From Tetracentron sinense (lineage: Eukaryota > Streptophyta > Magnoliopsida > Trochodendrales > Trochodendraceae): a DNA stretch of 64,000 bases. Location: contig CM026567.1 in the NCBI GenBank assembly GCA_015143295.1, positions 13,968,416-14,032,415 on the forward strand, in the 5' to 3' direction. Position 1 is the stretch's first letter. The number at the start of each line of letters is the position of its first letter. Shown here one piece after another: positions 10,493 through 21,416 of the stretch. Under the pieces are notes generated by a model. It was not told where the DNA came from. It worked only from the letters and a program-made list of their open reading frames with translations, and ran no database searches. The position numbers and the translations under genes are program-made.

Positions 10493-11763
10493 TGAGGGAT
10501 TAATTCCCTTAGGCTAAGTCGTCTTCTAAACGGAAGCATGTTCTCGGAGTTGAACTTAGAACTCAGATGAACTTTAAATTTTAGGTTTGATACCGTGACA
10601 TAATGGGTATCAAGTAAGTCCTTAGGTCAATCTAGGAAGTTTAGATTCCAAGTATTGACTGGTCATCTAGTCTTAACCTGTAACCGGTTAACTCATTAGC
10701 CAAGTTAAGTACTTAGCACTGCTAGGATTTTATTGGTATGTTCATACTATTATGTGTATACTCCGATGTATACTACACCATATAAGGTGAGTTATCAACT
10801 GCAATATGCCATGTCAATCATCTGGTTTCCACGGGACTCACGTTGTGCCACTGTTCTTAGGAGATACAACAATGTGACGAAATACCAGGGGTCGTGGATA
10901 CCAGACCAGGGGGAATGGAGGAGAGGCTCCATTTGGCGATGAGCAGCCCAACATCTCACGACTTATGGAGACTATGGTAGAGACCATGGCTATCCTTGCT
11001 GCCAGGCAGCCTACTGTGTTACACCTATGCCTATACCTGGGTTTCCTCCAATTCATCACACTGTAGGACTTGAAGTGTTCAGAAGGCTCCGTCCTCCTAG
11101 CTTCTATGGGACGACGGACCCGATGGTCGCCGAGATCTGGATAATGTAGTTGGAGAAAATTTTTTGGGCACTCGACTGCACTAATGAGCAGAGGGTGGAA
11201 TGGGCTTCCTTCATGATGGAAGGTGAAGCTGAGCACTAGTGGAGATCTGCGCTGAGGCAGAGGGACATCACCAAGGCAGGGGAGCCATGGACATGGGGAG
11301 AGTTCATGGATGTCTTCTATAAGCAGTACTTCCCGGTATTCATCAGGGAGCAGAAGGAGTGGGAGTTTGTGTCCCTCAAACAGGGGGAGATGACTGCGGC
11401 CGAGTACGAGGCCAAATTCGCAGAGTTGTCGAGGTTTGCACCTTATATGATTGCATCTGAGCACATACGAATCAGGGATAGGATCACCGTGCTCCAGGTG
11501 GGAACTTGGGAAGACATAGTGAGCAAGGCGAAGATCGTCGAGAAGGGTTCGGAGGACTTCCTCAGACGAAGAGGTATGACCAGAGGACAATCTAGTGGCT
11601 CAGCACCGCCTGAGAAGAGGGCCAGGACTACTCTATATCAGACTTCGCAGCCTAGGCAGGCTCAGAGGCCTCCTTTTGCCCCACAGGCACCTCGCCCTAC
11701 TGCCACGCAGGCCACCAGATATATGCCACCCATATCCTCAACATCGTCACCGTTCGAGGAGTG

Positions 11764-11778
11764 CAATGTTTGTGGCAA
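11764..11778 (+). repeat. 15-bp target-site duplication of LINE A, left copy
   Basis: CAATGTTTGTGGCAA at 11764-11778 recurs as CAATGTTTGTGGTAA at 17532-17546 with one mismatch. Joining the flanks restores the gag zinc-knuckle spacing. Confidence 0.93.
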
Positions 11779-11854
11779 AGGTTGGAACCAAAGCTTGGTC
11801 TTTTTACTGTCCCCAATTGAGGTGATTTTGAGGCGAAGTTTCAAGCTCGCAGTC

Positions 11855-13292
11855 ATGGCGTCTGCTGGCCTTGAGTTAGCAGAACCCCCTCCACCCTCTA
11901 GTCCGAAACCCTGGTCTTCTCTCTTTGAATCCACCAAGACTAACTCTTCTGGGCCTTCTCTTCGTTTCATCCCTCCCGATCTCGTTAAAGGTAAAAGAAC
12001 TGCTTGCCTCCTCTCGGAAGAATTAGAAGAGGGGATTGACCGCTGGTCCAATGCCCTAATCGGTTTCGTTTTGGGATCCACGCCATATTTCAACAGTTTA
12101 AAGAGATTCGTGCAAAGGATCTGGGCACCAAAAGGGCACCTGGAAGTTTTAGGTCTTGCAAATGGACTTTTCGCGTTCGATTTTAGTTGCGAAGAAGACA
12201 AAATCCGAATACTTGAAGCTGGACCCTGGTTCTTCGACAAAAAGCCCTTAGTGCTTAGGCCATGGTGCCCTTCTTTGAAGCTAGAGAAACCTTTAGTCTC
12301 TTCCCTTCCCCTATGGATCAAATTGCCTGGACTTCAGCTCCACCTTTGGGGTGAATCAACGCTCAGTAGGCTTGCTAGTGTTATTGGAACCCCCTTGTAC
12401 TCTGACAAGATCATTGCAAGGAAAGAAAGACTCTTTTGCCAGAATTTGTGTTGAAATGTCTGCTCGAGATGATCTCCCCGATTTCATTGATGTAATGCTG
12501 CCTGATGGCTCTCTCACATAACAAAAAGTTGAGTATGATTGGAAGCCCTTAAAATGTTGGAAATGTTGGTCGTTTGGTCACATGGAATCTCATTGCTCTA
12601 CTAAATAGGTATATGTTCCAAAAACCGCTTCTGCTTCAAATCCCCTGTGTGGGACTAGCGAAGGTACTATAGCCAATATCAGTGAAAGATCATCCTCGGT
12701 AGGTTTCAGAGACACCCGGATGGAAGATTTGCCCACTTCAGACGCCTCTGTGGATGTTCTGGGTGTTGATGTATCTCACAGGACAAGGTCTGTGATGAGC
12801 GATCAAATTCTTGATGGTAAGGATGCTACAAATGATGTTGATTCGGCAGGGGAGGACTTGGTTGACGATGTCTTGGTGGGAAACGTCAATGGGATTGGTT
12901 AAAATGGTCTTGACGATGATGAAGACTCAGTGAGTGCTGGTTTGGAAAACCTAGGCCACTTTGCTTCTTATTGCCCATCTCCTATTCGACGTTTTGCCTC
13001 TTTGCAAGAAAAAGATGCTGCCCTTAGGAGTAATCCCTTATTGGATTGGGAGATCCAGGGCATCGCAGCACGAGTAGATGATTCAGCTCTTCTACTTGCA
13101 ACCAGTCCGGACAAGCCACGACCTCTTCAGAGCTTTAGCTCTCCCTCTGAGTTGAATTCCTATTTTGGCCCCAAGAACTCTGCTCCCGGCAATGTTGGGC
13201 AGTTTTCTAGTCCAAATCATTTTGATGCTCTTTCAAATCTATTGGATGATGGAACCACCTCTACCCCTTCAGGGGAGAATCCCATCCTCTAA
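11855..13292 (+). pseudogene. LINE A ORF1: DUF4283 plus CCHC RNA-binding protein
   Basis: Starts MASAGLELAEPPPPSS. The DUF4283 region spans about residues 60-180 (GPWFFDKKPLVLRPWCPS; LPLWIKLPGLQLHLWG), the typical N-terminal domain of plant LINE ORF1. A frameshift near 12437 leads into a stop; in the next frame follow ICVEMSA, YDWKPLKCWKCWSFGHMESHC (a CX2CX4HX4C knuckle near 12555-12595) and a stop. The acidic, Ser-rich C-terminal tail is readable to 13292 (LRSNPLLDWEIQ). In active LINEs this protein binds the LINE RNA. Confidence 0.85.
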
Positions 13293-13307
13293 TCTCTGCC
13301 TCTAATT

Positions 13308-16300
13308 ATGAATAAAATCGTTGCCTGGAATATCCGAGGCCTTAAGATCCGCTCAAACAAGCGAAAATTCGTAAACTTATTGCAGCTCATTGTCTTTCTA
13401 TGATTGCGATTCTGGAAACTCATGTTCGAAGAAATAACTCCCTGAGAATTCTCAAGAAGAAAGCTAGAGATTGGTGCTATGCTGATAACTACGATCATTC
13501 AACCTATGGTCGAATCTGGGTCTGTGGAATCCAAATGTCTGTCAAGCTCACATTGTTCACTCCTCGGATCAGTTCATTCACTGTCATGTTACAGACATTG
13601 CAGCAGACTCTGATTGTATGGTAACATTGATTTATGCTTCAAATCATGAATCTGATCGTGTTTCTATGGGGGCAGATCTGATAAACTTAGCCAGCCCAAC
13701 TATGCCTTGGATAATGCTTGGAGATTTCAATGTTGTTCATTTCCAAAAAGAGAAAATAAGTGCTGCCCCTTACCAGCCACGAAATTCTTGGCCTTTTAAC
13801 AATTGTCTTCAGCGGATTGGAATGTTTGATATCAAGAGTAGAGGCCTTTTCTGCACTTGGACCAATTCCTCCATTGCTGGGTGCCGTCGTATCCAATGTA
13901 AGCTTGACCGGGTGCTTATAAACATTCATTGGTGCACAAGATTTATTGCCTTTGAAGCAGACTTCCTTCCCCCTAGTATCTCTGATCATTCTCCTATGGT
14001 GGTGTTGATAAGTCCCCCCCATCCTATGGGTAGAAAGCCTTTCAAATTTTTTAACTTCTGGGCAGATCACGAAGATTTCAAGGACCTTTTCTCCAATGCT
14101 TGGCAAGTCGAAGTTGAGGGAAATTCCATGTTTAAACTTGTATAAAAGCTTAAAGCTCTCAAAGCCAAGCTACGTGTTTGGAGCAAAGACCAATTCAGTA
14201 ACATTAATTCCCGTGTCACCTATGCAAAGCAAGAGCTCAACTCAGTTCAGTCCCAACTCAATCTCAATCCTTATGATGATGTTCTTATTGCCGAGGAAAA
14301 ATGCATTATTCGGGAGTACAACTTCTTTGCTAGGACTGAAGAGGCTTCTATCCTCCAAAAGTCCAGAATTTCGTGGCTCTCTTTGGGAGACAACAATACC
14401 AAAATTTTCCACCAGAGCATGGCTTCTCGGATAGGATACAACAGGATCTCATCCATTCAAGTTGATGAGGTCACCCTCAACTGTGATGCGGATATCAAAG
14501 AAACTGGAACTAGATTCTTCACCAATCTCCTATCCCAACCTGCTAAGGAGTCTGCTCCCAACTATGATGCTTTCCCAAGGCTTCAATCTATTAATCCTCT
14601 TGACATTCCTATGTTCACTAACCCTATATCTCTTGCAGAGATAAAGTGGGCCTTTTTCGATAGTGATGATGATAAAGCACCAGGGCCGGATGGATTTACT
14701 GCTCTTTTCTCTAAGGTTTGTTGGGACATCATTGAAGACGATGTGGTTAAAGCTGTCCTAAATTACTTCAGGTCTACGAGAATGTTAACCGAGATCAATT
14801 CAACTTTGATCACCCTCATTCCAAAAGTGGCCAGACCAAATTCTTTCGTTGATTTTTGACCCATCTCTCTTTGCAACACAATTTACAAATGCATATCAAA
14901 AATTCTGGCAAGAAGATTAAATACAGTCCTTCCTTCTATTATCAGTGCCAACCAATCTGCTTTCATCAAAGGTCGCAACATCTCCAATTGTGTTCTCCTA
15001 ACTCATGAGCTGGTAAGGAACTACCATCGTGATAAAGGGACCCCCTGAAGTGCTATCAAGATAGATCTCAAGAAAGCTTTTGATACTGTTCGATGGGACT
15101 ACATTATCACCTTGCCGCAAATGATGGAATTTCCATCAACTTTCATCCACTAGCTAATACCGTGTTTTACTACTCCAAGCTTCTCAGTTGTCATAAATGG
15201 AACTCCTCAAGGATATTTCAAAAGTTCTCGAGGGCTGCGTCAAGGAGATCCTCTCTCCCCCCTCCTCTTTGTTATAGCCATGGAAGGTTTCTCGGCTCTC
15301 CTTGACCAGGCTATGCATGCAGGACTTATTAAACCTTATCCCAGGTGTGTAAATCCCTTAATCTCGCACATTAGTTTTGCTAATGATTTGTTTGTATTCC
15401 TTAAAGCAGATCTTTCTTCGGTGACCAAGCTCGGCAGCATTCTATCTACATTTTCTTCCTTATCGGGCCTGCATCCAAATCACCAGAAGAGTCAAATGTT
15501 CTTTGCTGGAACATCTTCAATCCTCAAATAAGCTTTCAAGCGAATTTTAAACTTTCTGATTGGAAATTTGCCAGTTAAATATTTGGTATTGCCGCTAATC
15601 TCAGGCCGACTAACTGCCTCTCACTATCAACTGCTGATTGACCAGATTCTCGCCAAAACACAAAGCTAGAAATCCTACTTCTTATCTTATGCGGGACGGG
15701 CCGAGCTTATCAAATCAGTATTAAACAGCCTTCACATTTACTGGACTAAGCTTCTCATCCTTCCTAAAGCTATTTCAAAGCATATAGAACAAATTTGCTG
15801 CAATTTTCTATGGTCTGGCCCAGACCTCCGGAGAAAGATTCATCCAATTGCCTGGTCGGTAGTTTGCTGTCCAAAGAAAGAGGGAGGTCTGGGAATTCGA
15901 AAACTAACCGAGTGGAACAAAGTTGGAATTCTTAGACAAGTTTGGATCATAGTAACTCGTGTGGACAGCCTATGGGTCAAGTGGTGCTATGCTAAGTTGA
16001 TTCGGAATAAATTCTTTTGGACTATCAAAAGCCCTTCAGACTACTCTTGGATATAGCGAAAGCTTCTACACACCCGCCACCTTGCAAAAGGTATTATCAC
16101 CCACCCTGTCACCAATGGAGCAAATACTTCTCTATGGCATGACCCCTGGCACCCTGTGGGCATTCTGTTTGAACGTTTTGGACACCGTATACAGTATGAC
16201 TCGGGATTACCTAGCGATGCTACCGTAGCAAACATTTTGTTGAATTCTGAATGGGATATTCCTCCGGCAGTCTCAATTGATCTCCTCACCATCTAGAACG

Positions 16301-17469
16301 AGTTGCACAAGGTTGATATCAACTCTTCTTTGACTTAAGATCGTATTATAAGGACTCCAAACAGTACAGACACTTATTCTCTTAAATCAGCATGGAATTG
16401 CATTCGAGCCCATAACCAATTACTTCCACGATGGTCTCTGCTTTGGTCAAGTCAGTACATACCTCGGCACATCTTTATTTCCTGGCTTGCGCTCTCGAAT
16501 GGCCTCCAAACTCAAGATCGGCTTCTTAGGCTCAACATCTTAACTCGCTCAAGATGTATCTTCTGCTGGACTTCGACGGAGAATACGACACATCTTTTTT
16601 TTTACTGCAGATTCACAAATTAGATTTGGAAATATGTGTTACAGCTCTGCGGTTACCCCTCTCACTCGATTCTCCCTTGGGACCGTGAGGTTGAATGGGT
16701 TGCGAAGGAATTCCATGGTATAAATCTAATCTAGAATATCAAACGAGTTGCATTTTGTGCCACAATTTATCACATCTGGGCTGAACGAAATAGCAGAATA
16801 TTCTCGAACTCTTCCAAATCCCTTGAGCAAGTTATTAACAGCATCATCACCAACACTAGACTCAAGATAAGTGCCTCAACTGATCAGGTGGAAGACTCGG
16901 TCTGCAACAGGAAATTTCTTACCAAATGGCAGCTTGACCCTCGTTACTTTCATAAGCCCTAGCAGTGGTGTTCTTGGTCCCCACCACCAATTGATCATTG
17001 GGTCCTTAACAGTAAAGGCTCCGTAAGAGCTGGAGGTGCAGGCTTTGGGGGTATCATACGGGACCACAAAGGAGATCCCTTGGTGGCCTACGCTACTAGG
17101 ATAGTAGAAATAGATATTCTAAAGTTAGAAATCATGGCCATTGCGCGAGGTCTCGAAATTGCCAAGGATTATGGAGTGCAAAACCTCGTGATTGATTCTG
17201 ATTCCTTACAAGCTACCAGACTTCTTTCCTCTTCGAGTGAGCCCCATTGGACTCTAAGTAACCTTGTTGCATACTGCAAATGCCTTTTGACAAATTTTTC
17301 CTCCTGCCCCATTCATCATATATGGCGAGAAAGCAATGCAGGAGCTTATTTTTTGGCCAAATTTTGTAATTCTATCTCTTCTATAGTTCTTTCCCCTTGT
17401 GACTTCCCTTCTGTCCTTTCTTCTATTCTTGAGAAGGACAGAGTGGGTTGTAAATTCCTTAGATTGTAA
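13308..17469 (+). pseudogene. LINE A ORF2: APE endonuclease, RT, zinc-binding tail, RNase H
   Basis: ATG at 13308 (MNKIVAWNIRGL), then a frameshift near 13344. Endonuclease motifs: AILETHVRR (about 13405), LGDFNVVHF (about 13720), SDHSPMV (about 13980). RT motifs: DKAPGPDGF (14670), IKIDLKKAFDTV (15057), NGTPQGYF, SRGLRQGDPLSP (15230), and FANDLFVF in place of FADD. The zf-RVT region is near 16340-16620. RNase H (NSKGSVRAGGAGFGGIIRDH near 17000; IDSDSLQA near 17195; WRESNAGAYFLAKF near 17325) ends at TAA 17467-17469. At least six stops or frameshifts interrupt it. Confidence 0.88.
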
Positions 17470-17810
17470 TTTTCTTCTTCTTTATATATATTTGGCCGGG
17501 GTCCGCCTAACCCCAGCTTACCTTCCAAAAACAATGTTTGTGGTAAGAGGCACAAGGCCGGAGAGTGTCGTAGACTTTTCGGTGGTTGTTTCCACTGTGG
17601 TGATCAGGGCCATATGATCAAGGATTGTCCACGGAGGCAGTTACGGCCAGGCCATAGGGAGTTCGACCTCCATTCAGATAGGTTTCACAGCAGGGGTCTT
17701 CACGAGCTTCTAAGCCCCATTGCCTACCCAGCCTCCTCGTCAGGCAAATCAGGGATGGGTTTTCGCCATGACCGAGCAAGATGCACATGCATCAGATGAT
17801 GTTGTGCAAG

Positions 17811-17943
17811 GTACGCTCAAGTCAAATTGTTTAAGTTTATGAGATGTTGACTGTATGTGATGTATGTACATGCTTGTATAAACATGTTACTTATATGTTA
17901 TGAGTCTTTACGCTTTGTTTGACGTAGTAAGTATAATGTTCAG
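17811..17943 (+). other. Putative gag/pol intron, element B (133 nt)
   Basis: Donor CAAG|GTACGC at 17810/17811, acceptor AATGTTCAG|GCACC at 17943/17944. Unspliced, Gag gains about ten residues and stops. Spliced, the codon G|GC restores the frame into TLLISECLARV and the protease. Length, donor and phase agree with elements L and F. Confidence 0.68.
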
Positions 17944-19242
17944 GCACCCTCTTGATTAGCGAGTGTTTAGCGCGTGTGTTGATTGATACTGGATCATCGC
18001 ATTCTTTTATCTCGCCTAGCTTTGCCAAGGGCTGTGCCTCAGAGCCAAGTCGATTACCCGAGGAGTTATCTATTTCGACTCCGCTCGGCAAGCCGGTCGA
18101 TACGGACAAAGTATATCAGGGTTACATAGTACTAGTTGGGCAGCATGACTTGCCAGTTGATCTAATTATCCTGGAATTTCAAGATTTGGACTTCGACGTC
18201 ATTCTTGGGATGGATTGGCTCTCGACTCACCATGGGCATGTGGCATGCTTCGAGAAGATGGTGAACTTCAAACCAGTTGGGAAGAAGCCGTTTTATTTCT
18301 GAGGGCTATGAAAGTGAGACATTGTCCGTCTTGCGGCTCTAAGTTTATCAAAACCAAAGGAGCAAGACTCCACAGCCATCCCAGTTGTGTGTGAGCATAT
18401 GGATGTGTTTCCCGAGGAATTGCCTGGGTTGTGTAGAACCCCGAAAATTTGGTTCACTGTTCAAGTGAATAGTGTCGAGGACACTAGTATTGTAAGGGCC
18501 AAAGGCCCTTATTATAAGTTGGGTTTGGTTAATGAGAGTGAGAGTTTCCCTCATAGACTAAGTGCGATGTGAGTTTCATGTTAGAATCAAGAAGTGTAAG
18601 GTGTTTTGAGAAAACATGCAAAGAGTATAAAACCATACTCAAAGCATTAAATGTATAGTGGTATGAATAATGTCGATTCAAGGGATTTGTGGCGACCGGG
18701 GCCTCTCATGCATGTTGGGGTGTGCCCCATGATCACCTAGGTGTGTTAAAAACCTATGGATTAATGAGTCATGAGGTGTGAGTATGGTTTTGGAACCGAA
18801 TGAAAAGAGTGTGCAACACTCGAAATGTTCTAAGTGTCAAGAATGGGAATGCCTTAGCATACCCTTGACTTTAAATAGTCCTACTGTTCACACCGCTCGT
18901 CGGAATTAAGCGATTCTTGGATTTTTGGAAAGGTAATTGAACCCTCTTCGGGGTTCATGTTGATCAATTGTCTTGGTTTTGATTTGGTGTTAGGTTAAAA
19001 GACCAATTTCTGAAGTCGGGTCGGTTTAAAATCTGGACTGACGAAACCCAATTTCGGATCAGTCAGGTTTAGGGGCAAAATGGTCTAAGAAAAAGGAAGA
19101 ATTGGAAGTTGTGAAAAACATGAAAGTTGTGCTCCTTCGAAAGACGAATCCAACGCAAGTTGAATCGTCAAAATCGGACTAGCGAGTCAAAAGTTATGGC
19201 CGAATAACGAAAACGCAAAAATGCTGAAACTTTCTGCAAAAG

Positions 19243-19395
19243 CTGCGATCGATCGTAGGGACCCTACGAACGATCGTAGAGGCGCTACGAACGATCGTAG
19301 AATTGCTACGATCAATCGTAAAGACCCAGAAATGCGGGAAACTTACTGGGCAACCTACGATCGATCGTAGGAAGCCTACGAACGATCGTAGGAGC
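19243..19395 (+). repeat. CTACGATCGATCGTAG palindrome array, solo LTR 2
   Basis: Six copies of a palindrome centred on GATCGATC or AACGATCG, all ending CGTAG. The best is an 18-bp perfect palindrome at 19354-19371. The array ends about 50 bp before the TATA-like sequence. Confidence 0.88.
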
Positions 19396-20529
19396 GCAAA
19401 TCAACTATTTTTGTGCGAAAATTTTTAGGGTTTCACCCCTTTGCCTTTAAATAGGAGATCAATTAGAGGGTCTTGGGTGAACCTAAACCTAAGGGAGTTC
19501 TTAGAAGAGGAAGAGGGAAGATCTTGGGGATTTTTAAAGGAGGGTTTTGAATTGTGGAAGAAGAGCTTCAATCAAGCTCCCACAAGTTGGATTTCTACAC
19601 AAGGATTCCTTCTTAGACCTAGAAATTTACCAAAATGGGATTTGAGATTTGGGGATTTTGCAAGAAAGGCTTGGGATTGAAGATCCAAATCAAAGTGGTG
19701 TTCTTCCTCAAGCTTAGGATTCCAAAGCAAGGGGGGGTTTTTCCTCAAGATTAAGAGTAAATCCTCAAGGTTAGTACACCATTCCTAGTTAACTTAGTAA
19801 TAACCTAGATTTTCCCTTAAAAAGTGATTATACTTAAATTTTGTATTTCAAATTTTGAAAGGAACTAAAGTTCTCCAAAAATGCATAAGATGTTTAAGCA
19901 ATGATGTGTGGATTGTGATGGATGGGAAATGGTGGAAGGGAAAGGTATACATAATGGATGCACACTATATGTTTGATGAAATGTTTGAATGGGGAAAACA
20001 TGAACAAAATAATCTACAAGAATGTCAAATGCAAGGTGTATGATAAAATGCAAATATGATTTAGGGGTTCTCCCCAACTTGGTGAACTTGGCTAGCATGC
20101 TTTATATGTTCAAGTTAAACTCCTCACATGTCTACATAAACATTGAAATGCTAAATGCTTGATAAATGTTGGCTATGAAAATATGAATAAATGCCTATAG
20201 AAACGTTGAATACTAGATGTTGGATTAAATGCATGCATGAGATTTAAACTCAAGGCTATGAAATTATGATTGGGGATTTTTCCCCAAGTTGGCAATGATG
20301 AGAAAATGCTTAAATGTTTCCTTAAATTCTCACAAGTTTATAGAAATGTTAATAAAGTGCTATATGATGTTTTAGTTTCATGTCTCTACGATGTTTCACA
20401 TTGTTATGCACAAGCACGCATGTGTGCATGAATTGAATTCCCAAGTACAATTACATGAAGTTAAACACAAGATAAGAATAAGATGTTAGGAACGATAAGA
20501 AAGGTTATACGAAGAGGAAACTCATAAGA

Positions 20530-21235
20530 AAGCTCACAAGTAAAGGGAATGTCAAGGAGGTTGGTAGCCCTGGGTAATGCGGGTGCTAACCTCTGGCTCA
20601 CAAGAATATCTCATAAGAAAGCCCACAAGTAAAGGGAATGTCAAGGAGGTTGGTAGCCCAGGGTAATGCGGGTGCTAACCTCTGGCTCACAAGAATATCT
20701 CATAAGAAAGCTCACAAGTACATGGAATGTCAAGGAGGTTGGTAGCCCAGGGTTGTGCGGGTGCTAACCTCTTGCTCACAAGAATATCTCACAAGAACTC
20801 TCACCAGTAAATGGAAATGTCAAGGAGATTGGTAGCCCAAGGTTGTGCGGGTGCTAATCTCTGGTTCACAAGAAAGGAACTGTCAAGGAGGTTGGTAGCC
20901 CCGGTTAAGGGTGCTAACCTTTGGCTCATAAGAAAGGAAAGGAAAGGAAATGAAAGGAACTGTCAAGGAGGTTGGTAGCCCCGGTTAAGGGTGCTAACCT
21001 CTGGCTCATAAGAAAGGAAAGGAAAGGAAATGAAAGAAACTGTCAAGGAGGTTGGTAGTCCGGTCAAGGGTGCTAACCTCTGGCTCATAAGAAAGGAAAT
21101 GAAAGGAACTGTCAAGGAGGTTGGTAGCCCCGGTTAAGGGTGCTAACCTCTGGCTCATAAGAAAAGCATTAAAATTGTCAAGGGGGTTGGTAGCCCAGGG
21201 ATGTGCGGGTGCTAACCCCTGGCTCATAAGAAAGG
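20530..21235 (+). repeat. Leader minisatellite of solo LTR 2 (GGTTGGTAGCCC type)
   Basis: Nine tandem units of roughly 60-115 bp. Each contains TCAAGGAGGTTGGTAGCCC, a short GGTTAAG or AGGGTTGTGCG spacer, GGTGCTAACCTCTGGCTC and then a CATAAGAAAGGAAA tail. GGTTGGTAGCCC and GGGTGCTAACC are partly complementary, so each unit can form a bulged hairpin. Confidence 0.9.
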
Positions 21236-21397
21236 ACTCATATGTTTCATAGATGTGGATTGGTTTTCATTAGAGTTGTGATTAAATAAATGATTATGGA
21301 TGATGCTGTTTTAAAATGATTTTGAATTATATCTTTTCAGTACTTGCATATGATGTTTTGCTCGTTATTATTATTGTTAGCTAGGAGCTTGCACTCG

Positions 21398-21416
21398 CTG
21401 AGTATTCCATGCTCAG
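21398..21416 (+). ncRNA. Conserved LTR leader hairpin (solo LTR 2)
   Basis: CTGAGTATTCCATGCTCAG, identical to the copy at 10042 and again followed by CCGTAC and GTCGGCAGGT. Here the downstream short frame lacks the PWVEEEY motif. Confidence 0.55.

Larger units (their letters stand above)
11779..17531 (+). mobile_element. LINE A: full-length L1-type LINE (5.75 kb)
   Basis: Contains a 5' UTR of about 76 bp, ORF1, a 15-bp spacer, ORF2 and a short 3' UTR with the conserved GGGGTCCGCCTAACCCC end, closed by a 5-nt A tail and a 15-bp target-site duplication. It is the only LINE here complete at both ends. Both ORFs are broken by stops and frameshifts, and the RT catalytic FADD reads FAND (near 15380), so it is inactive. 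LINE K (59861-61139) is a close relative. Confidence 0.93.
10872..17810 (+). pseudogene. gag: Gag of element B, split by LINE A
   Basis: The ATG at 10872 aligns with the gag starts of E (25567), F (52077) and G (40815); its second codon is now TGA. Capsid-type motifs follow (EVFRRLRPPSFYG; WTWGEFMDVFYKQYFP near 11295; EYEAKFAELSRFAPYMIA near 11400). Stops occur near 11146-11152 and 11236. The first zinc knuckle (ECNVCGK) is interrupted at 11778 and resumes at 17547 (KRHKAGECRRLFGGCFHCGDQGHMIKDC). The frame continues to DDVVQ at the splice donor (17810). Residues 17640-17760 are Gln/Ser/Pro-rich linker with a frame break. Confidence 0.85.

Noticed and set aside
10838-11590. A 250-codon open frame on the minus strand
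   Set aside because: It is exactly antisense to gag of element B and composed of the mirror codons of Gag motifs. No start context or known domain.
11662-12321. A 219-codon minus-strand open frame
   Set aside because: Antisense to gag and LINE A ORF1, spanning the LINE insertion border, so it cannot be an old gene.
20530-21235. CRISPR-like array of evenly spaced repeats
   Set aside because: Units are directly repeated including their spacers, in an LTR of a plant retrotransposon. No unique spacers and no cas genes.
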